Source of the DNA: Chryseobacterium indologenes
Lineage (GTDB): Bacteria > Bacteroidota > Bacteroidia > Flavobacteriales > Weeksellaceae
DNA: 64,000 nt
NCBI RefSeq assembly: GCF_018362995.1
Contig: NZ_CP074372.1
Location: 2,914,001-2,978,000 of the forward strand
Direction: 5' to 3'
Positions 42,739-50,792 of this stretch are shown here, piece after piece. The stretch's first letter is position 1, and the number at the start of each line of letters is the position of its first letter. Below the pieces are notes generated by a model. It made no database searches. It was not told the origin of the DNA and worked only from the letters and a program-made list of their open reading frames with translations. A program made the translations under genes and the position numbers.

Positions 42739-42759
42739 GATCTCCTTTTTGATTAGGTG

Positions 42760-42767
42760 CAAAATTA
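42760..42767 (-). promoter_or_regulatory. -7 box of susC (first pair)
   Basis: TAATTTTG on the minus strand, 21 nt before the ATG at 42738. The -33 element is not clear. It decides the start. Confidence 0.5.
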
Positions 42768-43134
42768 GACCAGTCCGCTCCCATACCTCATTAAGGTTTC
42801 CTTATGTTTTTATTAAGAAATTTTAGCTTTTTTAAGACGCCACCTACCACAAACTAAAATCAAAACACTGTATTTCAACAACATACATTATTAAAAGTAA
42901 TCATTCCCCCAATATTACATGCATGATTGAGATTAAGTTTATTTTAAGTTTGCCACCAAACCGGGACAATACATGAAGAAATAATTAAAATTTATTTCAG
43001 GAATAATAAATAACTGAGTTCATTTTTCTTTTTTTACATTTGCTGAAAATAGATTTTACTTTTGAACACAGACCTTTAAAAACGTCTCACTGCAATCAGA
43101 AGAAAAATAAAAACATTAAAATCATACGAATTCA
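42768..43134. other. Intergenic region between divergent susC and SDR genes
   Basis: AT-rich, no ORF or RNA gene seen. The right half has two tandem -7-like boxes, TACATTTG (43035-43042) and TACTTTTG (43057-43064), for the SDR gene. Nothing else was recognised. Confidence 0.45.
43057..43064 (+). promoter_or_regulatory. -7 box of the SDR gene
   Basis: TACTTTTG, 70 nt before the ATG at 43135, with a TTTG at 43039-43042 but only a 14-nt spacer. The second box TACATTTG at 43035-43042 could be an alternative. Confidence 0.42.
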
Positions 43135-43923
43135 ATGACCATCATTATTACAGGAACCTCATCAGGAATCGGGTTTGCATTGGCCGAATATTTTGGTAAA
43201 AAAGGACATAAAGTATACGGACTAAGTAGAAAGCATACAGAAAGCCAGTACTTCAAATCTATCCCCACTGATGTTACTGATAACACCGCGATTCAGAATG
43301 CAATCGCTGAGGTTTTAAAAATAGAAACTAAAATTGACGTTCTGATCAATAATGCCGGAATGGGAATGGTAGGTGCCGTAGAAGATTCCACAAAAGAAGA
43401 TATTCTTAAACTTTTCAGTCTGAATCTTGCCGGACCTGTACAAATGATGAGTGCCGTTCTTCCGAAAATGCGTGAGCACAAATTTGGAAAAATCATCAAT
43501 GTTTCCAGTATCGGAAGTGAAATGGGTCTGCCTTTCCGTGGATTTTATTCAGCTTCAAAATCTGCTCTGGATAAGGTAACGGAAGCCATGAGATATGAAG
43601 TATACCCATGGAATATTGATGTATGTTCTCTGCATCTGGGCGATATCAAAACCAATATTGCGGACAACAGAGTTATTGCACAGGTTTCCCAGCCCTACAA
43701 AAACGTTTTCGACAAAGTATATGCTCTGATGAATTCCCATGTGAATGACGGAACAGAGCCATTGGAAGTAGCAGAATACATTGAAAAACTTTTAGCGAAA
43801 AATAAATGGAAAGCTCATTATTATTTTGGTAAATTCGGGCAGAAAATCGGCGTTCCTTTGAAATGGATTCTTCCACAGGGAACTTATGAAAATTTGATGA
43901 AGAAGTATAATAAACTGGATTAG
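43135..43923 (+). CDS. Short-chain dehydrogenase/reductase
   Basis: 262 residues. Classical SDR: TGTSSGIGFALAEYFG glycine motif at the start, LINNAGMGMVGAVEDSTKEDILKLF (NNAG), GKIINVSSIGSEMGLPFRGFYSASKSALDKV with the Ser / Tyr-x-x-x-Lys active site, and LGDIKTNIADNRV. NAD(P)-dependent oxidoreductase; the substrate cannot be assigned. The Gly-x-x-x-Gly-x-Gly pattern (T-G-T-S-S-G-I-G) is standard. Its promoter region is divergent from susC, with no obvious shared role. Confidence 0.9.
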   Translation: MTIIITGTSSGIGFALAEYFGKKGHKVYGLSRKHTESQYFKSIPTDVTDNTAIQNAIAEVLKIETKIDVLINNAGMGMVGAVEDSTKEDILKLFSLNLAGPVQMMSAVLPKMREHKFGKIINVSSIGSEMGLPFRGFYSASKSALDKVTEAMRYEVYPWNIDVCSLHLGDIKTNIADNRVIAQVSQPYKNVFDKVYALMNSHVNDGTEPLEVAEYIEKLLAKNKWKAHYYFGKFGQKIGVPLKWILPQGTYENLMKKYNKLD

Positions 43924-44062
43924 TTTCAGTTGTATAGAAAGCTATTTGATAATAAAATTTTAAACCATTAAAAAGAATTAAGTTGTAAAGAGTCATTAGG
44001 ATAAGCTTCGCTTTAAGTTTTATCTTAACTACGCTTAATTTCATCACTACCTATGGTGTAGA

Positions 44063-44070
44063 TATATTTG
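44063..44070 (+). promoter_or_regulatory. -7 box at the Omp85-family gene start
   Basis: TATATTTG, overlapping the first possible TTG start (44068). It suggests initiation at the TTG at 44074 on a leaderless or very short mRNA. Confidence 0.42.
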
Positions 44071-44073
44071 GGA

Positions 44074-45678
44074 TTGAAACTGTTTCTGAAAATATTTTTT
44101 GTACTGTTCTGCGTTTTTACACAAGCGCAGAAGAAGCAGTATTGGCTGATTGATACAGAAACCAAAGTCAGGAAAAAAGTAAAAGATTCCACTGCTGCAG
44201 TAAAGTTTCTGGACTCATTGGCTCAGAATAATTATTTCTTTACCAAACTGAAAGATGTAAAAGTAAAAGGTGACAGCACTGAAATTTTCTTTGATAAAGG
44301 CAAAAACTTTAATGAAACTTATGTAAACCTTACTGATTCTCTTGTTCAGAAACTGAAGATTCAGAAAGATTTTTTCACTAAAAATTTAGATTCCACTAAG
44401 AAAAGCATCAACAAAACTTATATTGATGACGGATATTCTTTCAGCAGAATCAAATCCAAATACAAAGGGCAGAAAAATGGCTATCCCATCGTAGAGCTTG
44501 ATATTAACAAGAACGATAAAAGAACGATCAATAATTTCGTAGTGAAAGGGTATGAAAAAGTTCCTAAAAGATTCATCAAAAATCTTGAAAAAGAATTTAA
44601 AGGCAAAAACTACGATGACAAAAACCTTCTGGCCATCAATAAAACCTTCCAGAGTCATCCTTTTCTGACACTCGAACGGCAGCCACAAACTTTATTTACA
44701 AAAGACTCTACAAGCATTTACCTGTTTCTGGAAAAGAAAAAGACCAATACTTTTGACGGGGTTGTCGGTTTTGGAAATGACAAAACCTCCAAGTTTACGT
44801 TAAACGGGACAATGAACGTCAATTTCAGGAATATGTTCAATGGTTTTGAAACGGTCAATTTATACTGGCAGAGAAACCCGGACAGAGGGCAGACTTTCGA
44901 TCTTCAGGTGGATATTCCGTACCTGTTCAAATCCAATGTGGGAATGAATGCAAAAGTGAATATCTACCGACAGGATTCTACGTTTGCCAATGTAAAATTC
45001 CTGCCTGCTTTCTATTATCATATTAACAACCGAAACAAAATAGGTTTGAGAGCCACCCTGGAATCCTCCACCATCATCGACACACTGTATGTTCAGGGAA
45101 AAGATTATAACAAAAAAGGAATCGGGGTATGGTTTGAAATGACAGAACCTACAGATATTGATCTGTTCCTTTATAAAACAAAGGTCACTGCAGGCTATGA
45201 TTTTTTAACAACAACCTATTCCAAAGATAATATCAAGGCGAACCAAAACCAGTTTTATTTCTTTGGTGAACACAATTATCATATCTCCGGGAATCACTTC
45301 CTGAACATTAAGGCAGAAGGTGCTATGATGGATTCTAAAGTAGAGTTTACCACCAACGAATTATACCGTTTCGGAGGATGGAATTCTATGCGGGGATTCA
45401 ATGAGAAATCACTTGCCGCCGACTTTTACTATTATGGAAGTCTGGAATACCGGTATCTGATCGGCAGCCAGGCCTTCTTCGACGTTTTTGGGCAATATGG
45501 GCAGCTCAATAATAAATCTTTAAATGTTAGACCCAAGCTTTATAGTGTAGGACTCGGTTTCAACTTCTTTATTCCAATTGGTCTGATGAGCTTTCAGCTA
45601 TCTAATGGTAATGAATTTGGAAATCCTTTTAAATTTAATGATACCAAAATCCACTGGGGAATCCTGAGCAGGTTTTAA
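44074..45678 (+). CDS. Omp85/TamA-like outer-membrane barrel protein
   Basis: About 534 residues. No ATG is available near the start: the frame is closed by TAG at 44059-44061, so a TTG (44068 or 44074) begins the protein MKLFLKIFFVLFCVFTQAQ, a signal peptide. Two to three POTRA-like modules follow (residues about 20-210; NNFVVKGYEKVPKRFIKNLEKEFKGKNYDDKNLL is the clearest). The C-terminal two thirds form the barrel, with the Omp85 signature GGWNSMRGFNEKSLAADFYYYGSLEYRYLIG and a last strand ending KFNDTKIHWGILSRF. Smaller than BamA; TamA-like in the phylum. Inserts or moves proteins or lipids at the outer membrane; substrate unknown. Confidence 0.82.
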   Translation: MKLFLKIFFVLFCVFTQAQKKQYWLIDTETKVRKKVKDSTAAVKFLDSLAQNNYFFTKLKDVKVKGDSTEIFFDKGKNFNETYVNLTDSLVQKLKIQKDFFTKNLDSTKKSINKTYIDDGYSFSRIKSKYKGQKNGYPIVELDINKNDKRTINNFVVKGYEKVPKRFIKNLEKEFKGKNYDDKNLLAINKTFQSHPFLTLERQPQTLFTKDSTSIYLFLEKKKTNTFDGVVGFGNDKTSKFTLNGTMNVNFRNMFNGFETVNLYWQRNPDRGQTFDLQVDIPYLFKSNVGMNAKVNIYRQDSTFANVKFLPAFYYHINNRNKIGLRATLESSTIIDTLYVQGKDYNKKGIGVWFEMTEPTDIDLFLYKTKVTAGYDFLTTTYSKDNIKANQNQFYFFGEHNYHISGNHFLNIKAEGAMMDSKVEFTTNELYRFGGWNSMRGFNEKSLAADFYYYGSLEYRYLIGSQAFFDVFGQYGQLNNKSLNVRPKLYSVGLGFNFFIPIGLMSFQLSNGNEFGNPFKFNDTKIHWGILSRF

Positions 45679-45682
45679 AAAA

Positions 45683-45845
45683 GAAAGGGAGCGGGAAGCT
45701 GGAGGCTGGAAGTTATCGGGGGTCTAGGTTTCACAATTTGTTTCTTTCATAAGACGGAAGTTTTTCTTCAAAAATTTATTACTGAAGATTTCAAGAAGTT
45801 GAAACCACCACAACAACTTCCAGCCTCCCTCTTCCTGCTTCCTAT
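45683..45845 (+). repeat. Inverted heptad-repeat element after the Omp85 gene
   Basis: Starts 4 nt after the stop. Left arm 45683-45718 in 7-nt steps: GGGAAGC, TGGAGGC, TGGAAGT, TATCGGG. Right arm 45814-45843 (CAACTTCCAGCCTCCCTCTT and on) is the inverted copy; GGAGGCTGGAAGTT is identical in both over 14 bases. Nested pairs GGTTTCA (45727-45733) / TGAAACC (45800-45806) and CTTCA / TGAAG inside make one long stem-loop. Same motif as the element at 34981-35114. Confidence 0.78.
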
Positions 45846-45991
45846 TATATTAATATCTGTATAATAAATCAAAATTTCTTACACAAAGGACATTTTCCAT
45901 TTTACCTTTCTATTAATTCTTATTGTTAAAAAATATTAAAATCGTATTTTTATTTTAATACTTCATTAAAATACTGGTAACAGTGCACTGC
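45846..45991. other. Intergenic remainder before the second susC
   Basis: AT-rich sequence with no ORF seen; only the -7 box TAAATTTG (45992-45999) follows. Confidence 0.4.
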
Positions 45992-45999
45992 TAAATTTG
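45992..45999 (+). promoter_or_regulatory. -7 box of susC (second pair)
   Basis: TAAATTTG, 12 nt before the ATG at 46012; it overlaps the TTG that would start a longer frame, so the ATG is preferred. Confidence 0.5.
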
Positions 46000-46011
46000 C
46001 CTTCAAAAAAA

Positions 46012-49000
46012 ATGAAGAAGACTCTAGCTACTTTTGCCGTTTTTTTACTTCCTCTATATTTTTCCGCACAGGAAATCAATATTTCCGGAAATGTAAAATC
46101 AGAAAACGGCTCTAGCGTTTCCGGTGTAAACATCACCGACAAAAATACAGGAAAGACTGCTACTACAGATGAAAATGGTAATTTTACCATTTCTGCAAAC
46201 CCAAAAGACATTCTTGAGTTTTTTGCTCCTGATTTTTCTGTTTATACCGTTGAGGTCTCTTCAAAAAAACAGTATTCTGTTGTCTTAAAAAAGCCAAACG
46301 AAAAGCAGATTGAAGGCGTTGTTATTACAGCATTGGGTATTGCCAAAAAGAAAGAAAAAATCGGTTATTCCACTCAGGAAGTAGGGACCAAGCAATTTGA
46401 AACCATCACAACACCGAGTATTGGTAATTTATTCTCAGGACAGGTTGCCGGTCTAAATGTTTCCAACCCAACAGGAATGCAGCAGGCACCACAGTTTACT
46501 CTTAGAGGAAATTCCAATGTGGTTTTTGTCATTGACGGAGTGATTGTGGAAAAGGAAGTTTTCCAGAATTTAGATCCTAACAATATTGAAAACATTAACG
46601 TACTGAAAGGAGCCACCGCTTCTGCACTGTATGGTTCCAGAGGCCGTTACGGAGCGGTTCTGATTACAACAAAATCAGCTAAGAAGAAAGGATTCTCCGT
46701 AGAATTTTCACAAAATACCATGATTACAGGAGGATTTACCAATCTCCCGAAAACCCAGACTGAATATGGAAACGGTTCTCACGGAAAGTATGAATTCTGG
46801 GATGGAGCCGATGGCGGTGTGAATGACGGGGATATGATCTGGGGACCAAAATTTATCCCGGGTTTACAGATTGCCCAGTGGAACAGCCCTATCAGAGATA
46901 AAGTAACCGGACAGGTGGTTCCATGGTATGGAGCTGTGACAGGAACTCAATATGATGATAAATCAAGGTATGAAAGAGTTCCTATTGACTGGAAATACCA
47001 CGATAACTTAAGTACTTTCTTAAAGCCTGCAGTGATTAATAATAATAATTTTGCGATCAGCTACAGAGATAATAAAGATATATACAGATTCTCCGGAAAT
47101 TTCATGAATTATGATGACAGAGTACCGAATTCTTATCTTCAGAAATATGGAATCAACTTCTCTTCTGAAAACCACCTTGGAGATAAATTAATCTTTGACA
47201 CAAAATTCAATTTCAACCAGGCTTTTACGCCCAATATTCCTAACTACGATTACAATCCAAGCGGACACATGTATACCATCCTGATCTGGATGGGAGGTGA
47301 TGTAGACGGAAAGGCACTGAAAAATCATATGTGGATTCCTGGAAAGGAAGGGAGAGCACAGGCCAACTGGAACTATGCATGGTACAACAATCCATGGTTC
47401 GGAGCGGAGTATTATAAAAATCAGAACAGAACTAATATAATTAATGCTCAGACAGGATTAGAATATAAGGCTACTCAGGATCTTTCGGTAAAAGGAAAAA
47501 TATCCATCGTGGAAAACCACAGCAAAACGGAAATATTAAGTCCTTATTCTTATTTCAATTACAGCGCGCCAAGAAGCGGAGGATATATTCTGAAAGATAA
47601 TAAAACATGGAATCTTAACTATGACGTTCTGGCTACTTACAAGAAAAAGATCTCTGAAAACTTTGATTTCACCATCAATGCCGGAGGTTCAGCTTTTTAT
47701 TTCAAAAACAATAACAATGAGAGATCTACAGACGGATTAAAAATTCCTGAAGTATACACCTTTGAAAACTCAATCGGAGCACTTAAAAATTATACCTATC
47801 TGAAGGAAAAGTTGATTTACAGTGCATACTCAACCATTGATATCGGATTGTACAATGCTTTCTTCATCAATATTTCAGGACGTAATGACTGGTCTTCTAC
47901 GCTTCCTAAAGCTAACAGATCTTACTTCTATCCTTCTGCATCCATCAGTGCTGTTATTTCAAACCTTGTAAAATTACCGGAGTCTATCAATATGCTGAAG
48001 CTTTCTGCTTCATGGGCTAAAGTGGCGTATGACTTCCAGCCTTATTCCATCAGAAATTATTATCTGAATAACCAGGGAATTACTTTCAATGGAAATCCTA
48101 CGTATTATTATCCTACCACTCTGAATGTAGAAAACTCTCTGAAACCTGAGCAGACAAAATCTTATGAATTAGGATTAAGCGCAGGCTTCCTGAATAACAG
48201 AATTACTTTAGATGCCACTTATTTCAGAACGCTTGATTATAATAATATTCTCCAGTTCCCGGCGGCAGAATCATCAGGATTCACGTCACAATATGTAAAC
48301 GGGAATGAATACACCACCAAAGGATTTGAAGTTTCTCTTGGTTTGGTTCCGGTAAAAACGGCCGATTTCAGTTGGAAAACCTTGATCAACTGGAGCACGT
48401 ATGAACAAAAACTGGCTTCCATTTATGATAATATGCCCAACTATCAAAACATTAAGCTGGGTGAAAGAATGGACAGCTATTACGATTACACATGGCAAAA
48501 GTCTCCGGACGGAAAAGTCATTCTTGATGCCAATTCAGGGATGCCGACAAGAGCCAATGCTCCAAGTAATTTAGGTCATTTCAATCCGGACTGGACTTTC
48601 GGTTTCAATAACACCTTTAAGTATAAAAAGTTCACTTTAAACATCGGGATAGACGGCAGTATCGGAGGTGTGATGAGATCGCAGGTTGTTGAAAAGATGT
48701 GGTGGGGAGGAAAACATCCTAATTCCGTAGCCTACAGAGATCTTGAATATGCGAATCCGGGAACGTATTATTTTGTACCGGATGGTGTTAATTATAATCC
48801 TGCAACCGGACTTTATACTCCACACACCAAAGCGATCAGCTTCCAGGACTGGGCACAGAATTATCCATATCAGGCAAGAGTAACGCAGGATGAAAGTGAA
48901 GAGTTTGCAAACGTTTTTGACAGAACTTTCATCAAGCTGAGGTCTGTAGTATTGGAATATGATTTCTCATATCTGCTTAATCCGAAAGGAATGGTAAAAG

Positions 49001-49170
49001 GATTCACCGCCAATATTTCTGCCTATAATTTAGCCATGTGGAAAAAATCAAAGAACCTTTACTCCGATCCTGATTTCCAGATCAGATCAGGCAGAAGTGG
49101 GGATATCGCTAATGATATTCAGGATCCGTCCAGCAGATGGTTCGGAATCGGGTTTAATCTTAAGTTTTAA
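46012..49170 (+). CDS. SusC/RagA-family TonB-dependent transporter with N-terminal regulatory domain
   Basis: 1052 residues from the ATG at 46012. Signal peptide (MKKTLATFAVFLLPLYFSAQ), then a CarboxypepD-regulatory-like domain (about residues 21-95: NISGNVKSENGSSVSGVNITDKNTGKTATTDENGNFTISA, split), TonB box EGVVITALGIAKKKEKIGY, and the plug with VLKGATASALYGSRGRYGAVLITTKSA. C-terminus ends SSRWFGIGFNLKF. Operon: SusD 18 nt downstream, then a terminator and a Tat phospholipase C. Ligand unknown; the neighbouring lipase hints at phospholipid headgroups. Confidence 0.94.
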   Translation: MKKTLATFAVFLLPLYFSAQEINISGNVKSENGSSVSGVNITDKNTGKTATTDENGNFTISANPKDILEFFAPDFSVYTVEVSSKKQYSVVLKKPNEKQIEGVVITALGIAKKKEKIGYSTQEVGTKQFETITTPSIGNLFSGQVAGLNVSNPTGMQQAPQFTLRGNSNVVFVIDGVIVEKEVFQNLDPNNIENINVLKGATASALYGSRGRYGAVLITTKSAKKKGFSVEFSQNTMITGGFTNLPKTQTEYGNGSHGKYEFWDGADGGVNDGDMIWGPKFIPGLQIAQWNSPIRDKVTGQVVPWYGAVTGTQYDDKSRYERVPIDWKYHDNLSTFLKPAVINNNNFAISYRDNKDIYRFSGNFMNYDDRVPNSYLQKYGINFSSENHLGDKLIFDTKFNFNQAFTPNIPNYDYNPSGHMYTILIWMGGDVDGKALKNHMWIPGKEGRAQANWNYAWYNNPWFGAEYYKNQNRTNIINAQTGLEYKATQDLSVKGKISIVENHSKTEILSPYSYFNYSAPRSGGYILKDNKTWNLNYDVLATYKKKISENFDFTINAGGSAFYFKNNNNERSTDGLKIPEVYTFENSIGALKNYTYLKEKLIYSAYSTIDIGLYNAFFINISGRNDWSSTLPKANRSYFYPSASISAVISNLVKLPESINMLKLSASWAKVAYDFQPYSIRNYYLNNQGITFNGNPTYYYPTTLNVENSLKPEQTKSYELGLSAGFLNNRITLDATYFRTLDYNNILQFPAAESSGFTSQYVNGNEYTTKGFEVSLGLVPVKTADFSWKTLINWSTYEQKLASIYDNMPNYQNIKLGERMDSYYDYTWQKSPDGKVILDANSGMPTRANAPSNLGHFNPDWTFGFNNTFKYKKFTLNIGIDGSIGGVMRSQVVEKMWWGGKHPNSVAYRDLEYANPGTYYFVPDGVNYNPATGLYTPHTKAISFQDWAQNYPYQARVTQDESEEFANVFDRTFIKLRSVVLEYDFSYLLNPKGMVKGFTANISAYNLAMWKKSKNLYSDPDFQIRSGRSGDIANDIQDPSSRWFGIGFNLKF

Positions 49171-49188
49171 CTAAAAAGTACGTCAACA

Positions 49189-50709
49189 ATGAAAAATAAT
49201 ATCAATAACGTGAAAGGACAGAAAGGTAAGGCAGCAAAATGGCTGATGAAGTCTATATTTGCGGCAGGACTTCTGACATTGGCTTCATGCGAAACCAGTC
49301 TTGACACCATCAATGAGAACCCTAATGACCAAGCCAGCATTGATCCTAAAAACCTTCTGACTTACGTAGAAAAATACACATTCCAGGTAAACGGTGATAA
49401 TATGTATGCTTCAAGAATGATGATTGGTACTGATGGTGAAAATGCCTATCAGTATATGAAATGGAATGACGCCTCTTTTGAAGTGTATACAAAAGGACTT
49501 CTGAATACAGGAAAAATGATGCAGGAAGCAGAGAAAAGAGGAAATAAAAATTATCTTGCTATTGGAAAGTTTTTAAGAGCCTATCATTTCTTCAATATCA
49601 GCTTAAAAGTAGGAAGCACCCCTTATTCTGAAGCAGCAAAAGGTGAATCCGGGATTACCCAGCCTAAATATGATACGCAGGAAGCGGTAATGTCCGGAAT
49701 TTTATCAGAGCTGAAAGAAGCAAATGATCTTATTAATACCAATGATAAAATTGAAGGTGATATTGTATACAACGGAGATGCTTTGAAGTGGAAAAAGCTG
49801 ATCAATTCTTTCCGTCTGAAAATTCTGATCACTTTATCTAAGAAAACGACAGTAGGAAGTTACAATATTGCTACAGAATTTGCTTCTATCGCAGGAAGCC
49901 AGTCTTTGATGACTTCTATTGCTGACAATGGTGAGCTTAAGTTTGCCGATGCTGCAGACAGCAGATACACAATGTTTAACAACAGCGGATATGGTTCAAG
50001 TTTGTATATGGCAGATTATTTCATCAACATGTTCAAAGACAGACATGATCCACGCCTTTTTACTTTTGCAGCACAAACTACCGGAGCTAAGGAAGCAGGA
50101 AAAGCCATCACAGATTTTACAGCCTATAATGGAGGAAACCCTACGTCTCCTTACTCTGACAACGCTGCTCTGATCACGGCTAAGAATATCTCTAAAGTAA
50201 ACGACCGTTTTTATAAAGATCCTACCAATGAACCTGCTTCTGTATTAAGCTACTCAGAACTTGAGTTTATCCTTGCTGAAGCTACGGCAAGAGGCTGGAT
50301 TTCCGGATCAGCAAAAACCCATTATGATAATGCGATCAAGGCAAGTTTCAGTTTTTATCAGACCTATGTAAAAAACCAGGGACAATATTTCTCAGGATTT
50401 GATGTGAATCAGTATCTGGCAACACCTTTGGTTGTTTATAACACTGCTGATCCTTTACAGACACAGCTGGAAAAAATCATGACTCAAAAATACATGACCA
50501 TGTTCCATCAGGCACAATGGACTTCTTATTATGATTATTTAAGAACCGGATACCCAAATTACCCCTTGAAAACCGGAGTACCAGCTCCTTTCAGGTTCAG
50601 ATATCCGCAGTCAGAATACAGTTATAACAGCAGCAACTTAAAAGCGGCGCTGGCTGCCCAATATAGCGGAAATGACAACATCAATTCCAAACCTTGGTGG
50701 TTACAATAA
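49189..50709 (+). CDS. SusD/RagB-family lipoprotein (SusD-like_2 type)
   Basis: 506 residues. A basic N-terminus precedes the lipobox LASC (Cys 34), so longer than usual before the hydrophobic segment. SusD-like_2 form: LDTINENPNDQASIDPKNLL, then AIGKFLRAYHFFNISLKVGSTPYSEA, and LSYSELEFILAEATARGW followed by the KIMTQKYMTMFHQAQWTSY block and RFRYPQSEYSYNSSN near the end. These are the signature segments of this branch. Forms the lid of the SusC above, on the cell surface. Followed by a terminator (50737-50783). Confidence 0.9.
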   Translation: MKNNINNVKGQKGKAAKWLMKSIFAAGLLTLASCETSLDTINENPNDQASIDPKNLLTYVEKYTFQVNGDNMYASRMMIGTDGENAYQYMKWNDASFEVYTKGLLNTGKMMQEAEKRGNKNYLAIGKFLRAYHFFNISLKVGSTPYSEAAKGESGITQPKYDTQEAVMSGILSELKEANDLINTNDKIEGDIVYNGDALKWKKLINSFRLKILITLSKKTTVGSYNIATEFASIAGSQSLMTSIADNGELKFADAADSRYTMFNNSGYGSSLYMADYFINMFKDRHDPRLFTFAAQTTGAKEAGKAITDFTAYNGGNPTSPYSDNAALITAKNISKVNDRFYKDPTNEPASVLSYSELEFILAEATARGWISGSAKTHYDNAIKASFSFYQTYVKNQGQYFSGFDVNQYLATPLVVYNTADPLQTQLEKIMTQKYMTMFHQAQWTSYYDYLRTGYPNYPLKTGVPAPFRFRYPQSEYSYNSSNLKAALAAQYSGNDNINSKPWWLQ

Positions 50710-50736
50710 AAATCTGATTATTTTTATATAAAAACA

Positions 50737-50783
50737 AAGAAACCGCAGGAAAATCCTATTAACTTGCGGTTTCTTTCTTATTA
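50737..50783 (+). terminator. Terminator of susD (second pair)
   Basis: Stem AAAGAAACCGCA / TGCGGTTTCTTT with a 15-nt loop and a T-rich tail; the phospholipase start follows at 50793. Confidence 0.85.
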
Positions 50784-50792
50784 CGATTGAAC

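Noticed and set aside
42739..42762. Upstream TTG start of the first susC
   Set aside because: It lies in the -7 box TAATTTTG; the ATG at 42738 follows an AAGGAG site.
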